Part shown: one piece after another, positions 27,957 to 36,982 of the stretch | Layout of the letters: every line of letters starts with the position of its first letter | Numbering within the stretch: position 1 is the stretch's first letter | Assembly: GCA_963922775.1 (NCBI GenBank) | Contig: CAWUJG010000004.1 | Coordinates: 1-60,520, forward strand | Length of the DNA stretch: 60,520 nucleotides | DNA from: JAHDDH01 sp963922775 | GTDB taxonomy: Bacteria > Bacteroidota > Bacteroidia > Cytophagales > Amoebophilaceae | Direction: 5' to 3' | Position numbers and translations under genes: made by a program | Notes under the pieces: model-generated | What the model was told of the DNA's origin: nothing | Seen by the model: only the letters and a program-made list of their open reading frames with translations | Databases searched by the model: none

Positions 27957-29347
27957 TTTTTTTTTACAATTTTTGCTGTCATTATAGCTTCACAAACAAG
28001 ATCTTTGCCCACAAATACCCTGCCTAGCATTTTAGAAAACCCCCTTTTTATAGGAGAAATTGCCTCACATTGTAGTACTAATGTATCTCCTGGTACAACC
28101 ATTTTTTTAAACCTACACTTATCTATAGCCAGAAAATAAGTCCAATAGTTTGTAGGATCCTCTACTGTAGTAAGTACTAAAATACCCCCTACTTGTGCTA
28201 GGGCTTCTACTTGCAATACACCAGGCATTACTGGATTTTTAGGAAAATGGCCTTGAAAAAAGGGTTCATTAATAGTTACATTTTTCACACCAATAATACT
28301 TGTTTTTTCTAAAGCAATTATTTTATCTATCAGTTGAAATGGATACCTATGTGGCAACATGCTGGTAATCTGGTTTATGTCAAATAAAGAAGGTTTATTT
28401 AAATCATATTGCGGTATTTTTTGCTGTTTTTCTAACATATATTTTCTCAATTTTTTTACAAATGCTATGTTAGCTGCATGTCCTGGACGTGTTGCTAATA
28501 CCTGTGCTTTTATAGGCATACCTATTAAAACAAGGTCTCCAATAAGATCAAGTAGTTTATGCCTTACAGGTTCATTAGTATAATACAGCGGTGTATTATT
28601 TATAATTTTTCCTGGCTCAATATTTATATCTGTAGCTTTTTTATTGAAAATTTTACTAAGCTTTTTTTTTATTGCATCATCTATAGGTTGATCTACTATT
28701 ACCAGGGCATTATTTATATTTCCACCTTTTATTAAATTATTTTCATATAATTTTTCAAGCTCATGTAAAAAACAAAATGTACGACAAGGAGCTATTTCTT
28801 TTTCAAAATCTTGGAAATTATTTAGTGAAATATGTTGACTACCTAACACAGAAAATTTATAATCTATCATTACAGTCAATCGATAATTTTTTAATGGTAA
28901 TGCTGAAATTGCTATACTATTTTTTGTATCACTATAAAAAATTTCTTCTGTAATTTCCAAATAATTTCTATCAGCATCTTGTGCAATAACTATTGCATCT
29001 TGCAATGCTTTTACAAATGGCATAGCACTACCATCCATAATAGGAATTTCTGGAGCATCTAGTTGTATGAGTAAATTATCTATTTCTAATCCACCTACAG
29101 CAGCCAAAACATGTTCTACTGTATGTATACAAATACCATCTTTACCTAAGCTAGTGCTACGGTCTACACTCACTACATAATCTGCTATAGCCTCTATAGG
29201 TATACTATCGGCAATATCAGTACGTTGAAATTTTATACCATAGTTTATAGATGCAGGTATAAATTTTAAATTTACTTTTAAACCAGTATGTAGGCCTATA
29301 CCAGATAGACTTACTTCATTTTTTATTGTTTGCTGTTTTGTACTCAT
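27953..29347 (-). CDS. lpxC-fabZ: Fused LpxC deacetylase / FabZ dehydratase
   Basis: One 464-residue polypeptide combines two enzymes. Residues 1-305 are LpxC, the zinc deacetylase that commits to lipid A, with zinc-ligand segment HTVEHVLAA near 75 and C-terminal HKLLDLIGDL. Residues ~315-464 are FabZ, the 3-hydroxyacyl-ACP dehydratase, with LPHRYPFQLIDKI, catalytic histidine in FFQGHFPKNPVMPGV and partner region LQVEALAQVGG. This fusion is characteristic of Bacteroidetes and some relatives. It is the middle gene of lpxD / lpxC-fabZ / lpxA. Confidence 0.96.
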   Translation of the reverse strand: MSTKQQTIKNEVSLSGIGLHTGLKVNLKFIPASINYGIKFQRTDIADSIPIEAIADYVVSVDRSTSLGKDGICIHTVEHVLAAVGGLEIDNLLIQLDAPEIPIMDGSAMPFVKALQDAIVIAQDADRNYLEITEEIFYSDTKNSIAISALPLKNYRLTVMIDYKFSVLGSQHISLNNFQDFEKEIAPCRTFCFLHELEKLYENNLIKGGNINNALVIVDQPIDDAIKKKLSKIFNKKATDINIEPGKIINNTPLYYTNEPVRHKLLDLIGDLVLIGMPIKAQVLATRPGHAANIAFVKKLRKYMLEKQQKIPQYDLNKPSLFDINQITSMLPHRYPFQLIDKIIALEKTSIIGVKNVTINEPFFQGHFPKNPVMPGVLQVEALAQVGGILVLTTVEDPTNYWTYFLAIDKCRFKKMVVPGDTLVLQCEAISPIKRGFSKMLGRVFVGKDLVCEAIMTAKIVKKK

Positions 29348-29370
29348 TATATCAATAATATTTTAAATAC

Positions 29371-30384
29371 TCATTTTGTATTGTTGGAGGTAGATAAATT
29401 TTTAAAATGGACATATGATTTTAAAAAATGCTTCTTTTCAAAACCAGGGCAACCAAAAAGTGTTAAGTTCCCTTTAGGAAATGATTTTGTAATACCAGAC
29501 TGTCCTCCTATTTTGGTATTCGGACCAAGAGTAATATGCCCTGCAATACCAACCTGACCACCTAATACACTATTTTTTCCTATAGTTGCAGATCCAGATA
29601 CACCAGACTGTGCAGCAATTACAGTATTTTTTTTTATCATTACATTATGCCCTATATGTACTAAGTTATCTATTTTAACTCCTTTTTGTATCATAGTACA
29701 TTCTTTTGCTAAGGTAGCCCTATCAATCGCTGTATTTACCCCTATTTCTACATTATCTTCAAGCACTACTCTACCTATCTGAGGTATTTTTATATAATTA
29801 CCATCAGCTTGAGGGGCAAAACCAAACCCATCACTTCCTAAAACAGCTCCAGCATGTATAATACAATCTTTACCTATAATAGTATAAGGATATACTGTAA
29901 CGTTACTATATAGTACTGTATTTTTACCGACAATAACATTATCTCCTACATAAGCATGAGGATATATTTTTGCACCATCAGATATTGTTACATTATTGCC
30001 TAGATATGAAAAAGCACCTAAGTAAATATTTTTACCTAAAGTACAATTTTTACCTATATATACTGGATTTTCTTGACCAGTCTTTTGTACTATTTTTTTT
30101 TGTTGAAAATATACAAGTAGCTTTCCTAAGCTGGTATAAACATCTTTTACACGTATAATAATAGGTTTTATCTTATCTGCTACAAAAAAATTATCTTGCA
30201 ATATAATAGCACTAGCCTTTGTGCTGTAAATATACTGCTTATATAGGTCATTATGTAAAAAAGTAATATCACCTTCGCAAGCATTTTTTATGGCACTAAC
30301 ATAATTTATAGTAGCATCCATAAATTTATTTTCTATATTTCCCTCTAATATTGATGCTATTTTTTGAATAGATGTTTCAAACAA
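29371..30384 (-). CDS. lpxD: UDP-3-O-acylglucosamine N-acyltransferase LpxD
   Basis: Adds the second hydroxyacyl chain in lipid A synthesis. 337 residues: an N-terminal uridine-binding domain (FETSIQKIASILEGNIEN..ITFLHND) and then a long hexapeptide beta-helix (IGKNCTLGKNIYLG). The catalytic histidine region is VHIGHNVMI near 245, and it ends in a short helical tail. No ATG precedes the conserved N-terminus, so the start is probably the TTG at 30384. It is the first gene of the lipid A operon, 23 bp before lpxC-fabZ. Confidence 0.94.
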   Translation of the reverse strand: MFETSIQKIASILEGNIENKFMDATINYVSAIKNACEGDITFLHNDLYKQYIYSTKASAIILQDNFFVADKIKPIIIRVKDVYTSLGKLLVYFQQKKIVQKTGQENPVYIGKNCTLGKNIYLGAFSYLGNNVTISDGAKIYPHAYVGDNVIVGKNTVLYSNVTVYPYTIIGKDCIIHAGAVLGSDGFGFAPQADGNYIKIPQIGRVVLEDNVEIGVNTAIDRATLAKECTMIQKGVKIDNLVHIGHNVMIKKNTVIAAQSGVSGSATIGKNSVLGGQVGIAGHITLGPNTKIGGQSGITKSFPKGNLTLFGCPGFEKKHFLKSYVHFKNLSTSNNTK

Positions 30385-30451
30385 AATAAATTGAGAATAA
30401 CTATGAATTAAAAAAGAACTAAATTAAACATTTTCATTCAAATATTTTGCC

Positions 30452-30979
30452 ATGGATATAAAGCGTATACTTATTTTTGGTAGGCCAGGAAGTGGTAAAT
30501 CAACATTTGCTTTTAAATTACATCATAAACTTAAAATACCTCTTTACCATTTAGATAAATATTTTTTCCAAAAAAATTGGATACCCAATAACTATAATAA
30601 TTTTCTACAAATACAGAAAAAATTAGTTAAAAATAAAAAATGGATTATTGATGGCAATAATCCAGATTCTCTAGAAATACGTTATAGCCAATGTAATATT
30701 TGTCTATATTTTAACTATCCTAAAATAATTTGCCTATGGCGTGCATGTAAAAGACTTTTCAATAAAAATAAACAAATACAAGATAGGGCAAAAAACTGTA
30801 AAGAACAGTTAGATTATAAACTTATACACTATATTTGGTGTTTTGAACATAGAGTAAAAAATATTATTCCAAAACTTAAAGCACAATATCCTCATGTATA
30901 TTACATTGAAATTAATAATGATAGAATATTAAAACAAGTATATAGTTGGATAACGAATATCCAAAATACTAATCCTTAA
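30452..30979 (+). CDS. P-loop kinase-like protein (topology-modulation family)
   Basis: A 175-residue small P-loop protein: Walker A FGRPGSGKST at residues 9-18, LYHLDKYFF after strand 2, WIIDGNNPDSLEIR, and a lid-like basic stretch (CKRLFNKNK). This pattern matches the 'DNA topology modulation / FlaR-like / shikimate-kinase-like' group, whose substrates are mostly unknown. It is divergent from lpxD and precedes thiM by 31 bp, so those two plus-strand genes may be cotranscribed. Confidence 0.75.
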   Translation: MDIKRILIFGRPGSGKSTFAFKLHHKLKIPLYHLDKYFFQKNWIPNNYNNFLQIQKKLVKNKKWIIDGNNPDSLEIRYSQCNICLYFNYPKIICLWRACKRLFNKNKQIQDRAKNCKEQLDYKLIHYIWCFEHRVKNIIPKLKAQYPHVYYIEINNDRILKQVYSWITNIQNTNP

Positions 30980-31010
30980 AAAATACACGTGAAAAATTAA
31001 ATAATTATTT

Positions 31011-31826
31011 ATGTCAAAAAACACGCAAAAAAACATTTGGTTAACAATAGAAAAAGTTAAAAAAAAATCACCTTTAGTACATAATATTACCAATTATGTA
31101 GCCATGAATTATACAGCCAATATTTTATTGTCTGCTGGTGCTTCTCCAGTAATGGCACATGCTAAAGAAGAAGTGGAAGATATGGTTAAGATAGCACAAA
31201 GTGTTGTATTAAATATAGGCACATTAAGTGAACCATGGGTAAAATCCATGACTTTATCTCTACAAGCAGCTAAAAGATACCATAAACCTATAGTATTTGA
31301 TCCTGTAGGAGCTGGTGCTACACCTTATCGTAATACTACCATTACCCAACTATTTAATTTGACATTACCAAACGTAATTCGAGGCAATGCATCAGAAATT
31401 ATAGCACTATGTAACCATACACAATCAACAAAAGGAGTAGATAACACGCTATCTGTAGATAAAAAGAGTTTACATATAGCAGAAAATACAGTAAAAAAAT
31501 ACAATAATATAATTTGTATTAGTGGAGCAGTAGATTATATTATATCACCTCAAAAAAAAGTTGCCTTGCATAATGGTCATCCACTTATGACTCAGGTAAC
31601 AGCTATGGGTTGTGCTGCTAGTGCTTTAATAGGTGCTTTTGTAGGTGTAGAGCAAGATCATTTTTTGGCTACAATAAGTGCTATGAGTTTGATAAGTGTA
31701 GTAGGAGAAATTGCTGCAGAAAAATCTTCAGGCCCAGGTAGTTTTGCTATAAATATTATAGATATAATACACAATATATCGCAAAATGATTTTGATAAAA
31801 GATTAAAAATACAAATTTTAAGCTAA
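31011..31826 (+). CDS. thiM: Hydroxyethylthiazole kinase
   Basis: Salvages the thiazole half of thiamine by phosphorylation. The 271-residue ribokinase-like fold has SPLVHNITNYVAMNYTANILL, FDPVGAGATPYR near residue 103, NVIRGNASEI, and the active-site loop VTAMGCAASALIGAF near residue 205 with its cysteine. No thiE, thiD or TPP riboswitch is visible; the 31 bp upstream are too short for one. It suggests salvage of host thiazole or a residual thiamine pathway. Confidence 0.92.
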   Translation: MSKNTQKNIWLTIEKVKKKSPLVHNITNYVAMNYTANILLSAGASPVMAHAKEEVEDMVKIAQSVVLNIGTLSEPWVKSMTLSLQAAKRYHKPIVFDPVGAGATPYRNTTITQLFNLTLPNVIRGNASEIIALCNHTQSTKGVDNTLSVDKKSLHIAENTVKKYNNIICISGAVDYIISPQKKVALHNGHPLMTQVTAMGCAASALIGAFVGVEQDHFLATISAMSLISVVGEIAAEKSSGPGSFAINIIDIIHNISQNDFDKRLKIQILS

Positions 31827-31843
31827 AAAAACAATAAAAAATA

Positions 31844-31855
31844 TCTTATATAAGA
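31844..31855. terminator. Possible bidirectional hairpin between convergent genes
   Basis: TCTTATATAAGA is a perfect palindrome in the 75-bp gap between thiM (plus) and the antiporter (minus). It has A-rich flanks on one side and T-rich flanks on the other. AT-only stem; weak. Confidence 0.25.
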
Positions 31856-31901
31856 AAATATTCTTCCTTTTTAGGGAAAAAAATCAACAAAAAATTATTA
31901 A

Positions 31902-33137
31902 TCAATTTACATTAGGCAATACATTAGTACTATTCATCATTATACCTTGATTTTGCTGCTTATTTTTTATCATAGCCCATGTCATAATAATACTTGTAGA
32001 GATAATTACAAAGAGTAAAATCCCTGATTTAAAACTAGATACTTGTGCACTAGTGGGTATAGCATAAAATAATAAGACAGTAATTAATCCTCTTGGTGCA
32101 ATAAATAGCTGAGGAAAAATATCTTGACCCATAAAAAGACGTAATAGCACAAAACGGATGGTATAAATGACAAAAATAATGCATATACTCATCAGCATAA
32201 CCTGTATACTCCATAGGGTAGATATGGTTATACTCATACCAAAAATGACAAAGAAAAAAGTACGCACAATAAAAGCAGTTTCATTAGTAATCATATGCAA
32301 ATCAGCATAAATATAATTCACTTTTTGTATATCAATCCATTTAGAAAATTTTTCAGGAAAAAATAATTTCATATTCGACAGTATTAAACCAAATATTAAA
32401 ATTATAATTAGAGAAGATAAATGCATTTTTTTTCCTAATGCATATAACAATAAAAGTACGCTGATTAAAAGAAAATGTTTAGTTTTATTTTGAATACGTT
32501 GAAAAATAAAAATAATAACATAACTCACCATAAGAGCCATTACAATGGTAAAAAAAATATTTCCTCCCATATAGATAAAAACAGTATTTTTAGCTGTATC
32601 TAGCTGATCAGTTAAAAAGTAAAAAAGAATAATGCCTATAATATCAGAAAAAGTACTTTCATAAATATGAAATTCTTTTTTTTCTTGTGATAAGCTGCTA
32701 ATACTTGGTATAATAATGGCACTAGAAAGAATAGATAATGGTGTAGCATAAAGCCATGCCGAAATTGTATTCATTGTTGGAATCCATTTTAATAAAATAA
32801 AAGCAATAGCACCAGCAGAAATTACTACACCTCCAAAAGCAATAGCAAACGCTTTAAGTATAGGTATAATTTTATTGCGCTTTAATTTCAGCTCTAGAGC
32901 AGCTTCTAATACAATCATAATTAATCCAACAATACCTAAAATTTCAAGATATAACGTAAGGTCTATACTAGTATTAGATATAAAATGATTTAAACAATAC
33001 TGTATAATAATGCCTAAAACAATGAGCATTAGCACAGCAGGAATATTTGTTTTTTTTGAAATGGCATTGAAACAAAAAGAAAGTATAATTATAAGAGAGA
33101 TACCAATAATAAAATTGTATGATGATAATATTTCCAT
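31902..33137 (-). CDS. Cation/proton antiporter (CPA family)
   Basis: 411 residues with about twelve hydrophobic segments and no large soluble domain. The N-terminal SKKTNIPAVLMLIVLGIIIQ and the SSAIIIPSISSL and FSDIIGIILFYFL segments follow the monovalent cation:proton antiporter (CPA1/CPA2) pattern, where the aspartate of FSDI corresponds to the exchange site. RGLITVLLFY is also typical. The exchanged ion (Na+ or K+) cannot be told. It is divergent from the phase-variable locus. Confidence 0.82.
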   Translation of the reverse strand: MEILSSYNFIIGISLIIILSFCFNAISKKTNIPAVLMLIVLGIIIQYCLNHFISNTSIDLTLYLEILGIVGLIMIVLEAALELKLKRNKIIPILKAFAIAFGGVVISAGAIAFILLKWIPTMNTISAWLYATPLSILSSAIIIPSISSLSQEKKEFHIYESTFSDIIGIILFYFLTDQLDTAKNTVFIYMGGNIFFTIVMALMVSYVIIFIFQRIQNKTKHFLLISVLLLLYALGKKMHLSSLIIILIFGLILSNMKLFFPEKFSKWIDIQKVNYIYADLHMITNETAFIVRTFFFVIFGMSITISTLWSIQVMLMSICIIFVIYTIRFVLLRLFMGQDIFPQLFIAPRGLITVLLFYAIPTSAQVSSFKSGILLFVIISTSIIMTWAMIKNKQQNQGIMMNSTNVLPNVN

Positions 33138-33577
33138 AAAAAAAACGAATTATATATTTTTAAATATAAAATATTTTTCTATTTCAAATAGAATTTTTTT
33201 CTAAAAAAAAGAAAAAATTAAGTTAGTGGTCAGATGCTATGATAGACTAGATAAAAAAATTTAAAAAACTAAAGTGTTTTACTATTTATTGTTTAAAAAA
33301 AAATTTAGACTATAATTGTAATATACCTGAAAATTATTGACATATAAATATATTTTTTATGTTCAACAAATCAGAAAATGATAATATCATGTTCAAGTAG
33401 ATTAAATTTTATACAAAAAAATTACATTTAAATAAAAATAATTCATAAAATTTTGTTTTTTATAAAAATTTAATTAATATATCGAAAGAAAAATTTTGGA
33501 AAAAATATAATAATTCCAAAACTAAGGAGATAAAAAATATAAATTTTTAACTAAAACTACATAAAACTAAATCTATT
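33138..33577. promoter_or_regulatory. Divergent upstream region of antiporter and repeat-switched gene
   Basis: 440 bp with no coding frame. It must carry promoters for both flanking genes. An 8-bp inverted repeat (TTTTGGAA 33494-33501, TTCCAAAA 33514-33521) lies 57 bp before the ATG at 33578. An AGGAG at 33524-33528 is not placed before any start. Confidence 0.45.
33494..33521. promoter_or_regulatory. Inverted repeat upstream of the repeat-switched gene
   Basis: A perfect 8-bp inverted repeat with a 12-base AT loop, placed in the probable promoter/leader. It may be an operator or mRNA hairpin; no factor can be assigned. Confidence 0.35.
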
Positions 33578-35523
33578 ATGAAACAAACTAACAAAAAGAT
33601 GGCTAATAAAACTTCATACAATACAATACAATACAATACAATACAATACGAAACTTAAGCTCTGCATTAATATACAGTGTAATATTACTAGGAAGCTGCA
33701 AAAGCAGCAAGATAGCGTACAAAGAGACAAAAGTAAGCAATGAAATAACATTGCAAGGTCAAACCTTTGGCAAGATGAAAACAGCCAGTAAGCTCGCCTA
33801 CATATTCTCTATACTCGCCCAAATTACCGATTCCAATATTCTAACCTTAGACAATAGGCACAACCACCTAATTGATGGAAGTGAAGAAAACTGTACCACT
33901 TCGATAAATTATCCCAATATATGGAATAAAAATTTTGCTAATACAGGTATCGACTTATCTTTAGCAGGCATTCAAGATCAAGAAATCAAAAAAGAATTTC
34001 AAGTTGTTCAAGACAAACTACAGGTCTTATACAAACAAATGGGGCAATATGATGTGCTCAGGCACAAAGCAGAAAAAGATTCATCTGACAATCAGAAAGC
34101 ACTAGCCCAAGCCCATCAACAACTCAAAGAACTTCACCAAGTATTAAATAATAGCCTTAAGCTAGCCATAAAAGCCAAGAAAAAAAATGTCAATGGTTCA
34201 GAAGTGCTCAAAAGACAACTCAAGATGGTTAATGGCCATGTGCCTTCTGGGGTAATTTTATATAAAGAAATAGCTAAAAACAAAAAACAACGTGCTGCTG
34301 TAAAAAATTATTACGCAAAAAAGCTAAAACACAAACTCAAGGCTTTTGAAGAGGGGGTGAAGGGGTATGAGGAGGTGAAGAGAAAAATGAAAATAAAGAT
34401 ACAAGCAGCAAAATCTAAAAATGAAAAACTAAAAGAAAAAGAAATAATAATAAATGATGAAGAATCGTTAAAAACGAGAGCAGAAATAGAAAAATATGAG
34501 AGAGATTTGCATGGTGGTAGTAAGAGTAGCAAAAAAAATACCAGGAAGGGGGCAGAAAAAAGAAAAAGAATAAAGAAAAAGCCATCAAACACACAAAATA
34601 AATCTAAAAAGAGTAAAAAAACAAGTAGAATATCGGAGAATAGTAAAAATATTTATTCAAAGATCAGTAATAATAGTATAAAAATAATTAAAGAAAATAT
34701 TTCTGAAATAAGCCAAAGAAAAAATGACGATTGTTTATCCAATACACATAAACAAAATATTGTGAATTCTCTCTATAGTGTAATAGATAAAAAATATACA
34801 GAAGCAATATATGGAACACAGCATGCATTGTATGCAATATTGTGTAAAGAAAATTTAAATAGTAACGAATGTATTTTTATGAATGAGGGATGTGCTTATA
34901 TCAGTGGATGGGTTGGTTCTGATGATACCTCTCAACAGAGATATGGTGAAAAAAGTCTTTGTAATGTTTTAAGAGGAACGGAAGAAGGACTAGATGAAAA
35001 TAAGAGTATATGTGCTAGAAAAGGTCAATTAACATATAATACATTTATGAATAATATTTATACTTTAAATACTGTAGAATATACAATAAAAAATTTTTTA
35101 CAAAACAAAAATACTGATGCTCTGAGAAAAAATTTTAAAATTGATAAATATAAAAATTCTAACAAGAAGAAGTCCTTCACAAGGAGTGAAAGATGTAAAA
35201 TTTTAAAAAAAGAAAAAGAAAGTAGATTTTCACAACTAAAAAAAATGTATCCGAATGAGGATGATGATAGTATATGTAAAAATTTACAAGAAGTAGGACA
35301 TACAGAAAAGGTGGTACTTACAGATTACTTGATAAATGATAATAATATTAATAGTAATAATTATCCAATAATGATTATGTATGGAAGGGAACCTATGTGT
35401 GCAGATTGTATGCAAAGATTAGCTTCTTTTCTGAAAGAAGGAAACAATACTAGTATTACCACGATAAGGTATATACATCAAAGCATGCCAGATGGAATAG
35501 TACTTGACTTAAAAAAGAAGTAG
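33578..35523 (+). CDS. Putative phase-variable lipoprotein with deaminase-like C-terminus (now out of frame)
   Basis: The ATG at 33578 (or 33599) begins MKQTNKKMANKTS and enters six ATACA units. In the present copy number the frame then stops at 33656. The frame one unit shorter runs uninterrupted to 35523. It gives a lipoprotein leader (LSSALIYSVILLGSC, lipobox around 33688-33699), a coiled-coil region to about 34500, a lysine-rich linker (34510-34640) and a C-terminal domain. That domain carries HTE (35299-35307), then YPIMIMYGREPMCADC with C-x-x-C at 35398-35409. This is the H-x-E ... C-x-x-C zinc pattern and spacing of the deaminase superfamily. The N-terminal part is visibly richer in G/C than the C-terminal part. 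A TTG at 33751 could start a leaderless version. Function is inferred; a plain pseudogene is the main alternative. Confidence 0.55.
33616..33649 (+). repeat. Pentanucleotide repeat ATACA x6.8
   Basis: Six full ATACA units plus ATAC, directly after the presumed start codon. The unit length is not divisible by three, so loss or gain of a unit changes the downstream frame. One unit fewer, or two more, joins the ATG at 33578 to the lipoprotein frame. This is the usual form of a slipped-strand phase-variation tract. Confidence 0.85.
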
Positions 35524-35540
35524 CAATCAAATTTATTTTT

Positions 35541-35912
35541 ATGAAAAAAACACAAATAATATTTCTATTTATTGTAGGAATTCCTTTTAGTATCAATATG
35601 AAATTGAATAATCAAGGGAATGAAAAACAAAAAAATAATTTGGAAAAAGTAAAAAAATCACTAGAAAAAAGATATAAACAAGCTACAGAAGAAAATATTG
35701 ATGAATATATAATAGAAGAACTAGAAGATTTACAGCATGATGCAATACAAGTAAAATATTATGAAATAGCAGCCTTAACTCTTAAGTATAGGGCACAGAT
35801 GGATATATGGGATTACTATGATCAACAATATTATAATTCAAAAATTAGCTTGTTTCCAGCAAAAGCACATATTAATGAAATTATAAAACATTTTAAAGAT
35901 AGATATAAATAA
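35541..35912 (+). CDS. Small secreted protein, candidate immunity/partner
   Basis: 123 residues. An N-terminal signal peptide (MKKTQIIFLFIVGIPFSIN) is followed by a mostly helical, charged body with acidic stretch EENIDEYIIEELEDLQHD. No family recognised. The ATG lies 17 bp after the stop of the deaminase-like lipoprotein gene and a strong hairpin terminator follows, so the two form a compact unit. In polymorphic toxin loci such a small downstream gene often encodes immunity, and export would place it with a surface or periplasmic toxin. That role is inference. Confidence 0.6.
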   Translation: MKKTQIIFLFIVGIPFSINMKLNNQGNEKQKNNLEKVKKSLEKRYKQATEENIDEYIIEELEDLQHDAIQVKYYEIAALTLKYRAQMDIWDYYDQQYYNSKISLFPAKAHINEIIKHFKDRYK

Positions 35913-35925
35913 AAAAATAATTCTC

Positions 35926-35957
35926 CAGCCGAGAGAACCACTTAAGTTCCTCGGCTG
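35926..35957 (+). terminator. Rho-independent terminator of the effector unit
   Basis: CAGCCGAG at 35926-35933 pairs with CTCGGCTG at 35950-35957, with extra pairing of GAAC and GTTC inside. TTTATTTT follows. It is the only G/C-rich hairpin of this strength I see in an intergenic space of the window. Confidence 0.8.
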
Positions 35958-36037
35958 TTTATTTTAAATAAAAAATTTTGTTCCATCTATAGAACTTGAT
36001 TGATCAAAATTAAGAAGTGGCTTGGGAAATATTTTTA

Positions 36038-36529
36038 TTAATGCCTCTCCCATTGTTCAAAACAAAAATTATAAGCATGTTTTTCATCTTTAGTATGTTG
36101 AAGAGCCTTTGTTTGTAAAAACACATTCTTATCTATCACAGGAAAATACGTATCACCTGGAAAAATTACATCTACCAATGTACAATAAATTCTATCTGCA
36201 AGATGTAATGTCTGTTTATAAATATCTCCTCCCCCTGCTATAAATACCTCACTTTCTTTAGATTTTTCAACAAAATTAAAAGCAGCTTGTAAGCTCTGTA
36301 CTACTACACCACCTTTTACCTTAAAATTTTGCTTACGCGTTACTACCACCAATGTACGGTTTTTTAACGGCTGAAATAAAGAATCATATGTTTTTCTACC
36401 CATAATTACATGGTGACCCCATGTTTTTTGCTGAAAAAATTGTAAATCGTTAGGTAAATGCCAAGGCAACTTACCTTGATTACCAATCACATGATTCTTT
36501 GACTTTGCTACAATTATAGATTTAATCAT
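36038..36529 (-). CDS. folA: Dihydrofolate reductase
   Basis: 163 residues. It reduces dihydrofolate with NADPH. N-terminal IIVAKSKNHVIGNQGKLPWHLPNDLQFF carries the substrate-site aspartate (LPNDL). HVIMGRKTYDSL and FIAGGGDIYKQTL bind NADPH. The start ATG at 36529 lies 1 bp from the HIT gene end, so they are coupled. No thyA is adjacent. Confidence 0.95.
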   Translation of the reverse strand: MIKSIIVAKSKNHVIGNQGKLPWHLPNDLQFFQQKTWGHHVIMGRKTYDSLFQPLKNRTLVVVTRKQNFKVKGGVVVQSLQAAFNFVEKSKESEVFIAGGGDIYKQTLHLADRIYCTLVDVIFPGDTYFPVIDKNVFLQTKALQHTKDEKHAYNFCFEQWERH

Positions 36530-36530
36530 C

Positions 36531-36929
36531 TTAGCTTGATAAATAATGTTGTATATCTCTTAATAGACGCTTAAAAACAGCTGGCTGTAAACATAACCTT
36601 TCTTTTTTAAAATCAATATCATAAGCACTATGCAATGGTACTAAATGAATATGTGCATGAGGCACTTCTAACCCCACAACAGCCATGCCTATTCTTAAGC
36701 ATTTTACAGTTTTATGCAATGCTAAAGCTATATTTTTAGCAAATAAGTGCAAACCAGTAAAAGTAGTATCATCCAAGTCAAACAAATAATCAATCTGTTT
36801 TTTAGGCACTACTAAGGTATGGCCTAAAGCAATGGGATTTACATCTAAAAAGGCAATGTAATGTTCATTTTCTGCAATAATATATGCTGGTATTTTTTTT
36901 TGTATAATTTTTGTAAAAACTGATGTCAT
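36531..36929 (-). CDS. HIT family hydrolase
   Basis: 132 residues of the histidine-triad family. N-terminal VFTKIIQKKIPAYIIAENEHYIAFLDVNPIA type sequence (FTKIIQKKIPAYI) leads to the triad HAHIHLVPL near residue 110. HIT proteins hydrolyse AMP attached to amines or nucleotides; the natural substrate is not predictable. It is directly upstream of folA. Confidence 0.9.
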   Translation of the reverse strand: MTSVFTKIIQKKIPAYIIAENEHYIAFLDVNPIALGHTLVVPKKQIDYLFDLDDTTFTGLHLFAKNIALALHKTVKCLRIGMAVVGLEVPHAHIHLVPLHSAYDIDFKKERLCLQPAVFKRLLRDIQHYLSS

Positions 36930-36982
36930 AAATTGAAAAAATTTTAAATATCAATTTAAAATAATTTTTCATACATATTTAG

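Noticed and set aside
33751..33753. TTG at 33751 as the normal start of the deaminase-like gene
   Set aside because: The frame continues upstream through a clear lipoprotein signal peptide up to the repeat tract, so a leaderless start inside it is unlikely, though not impossible.
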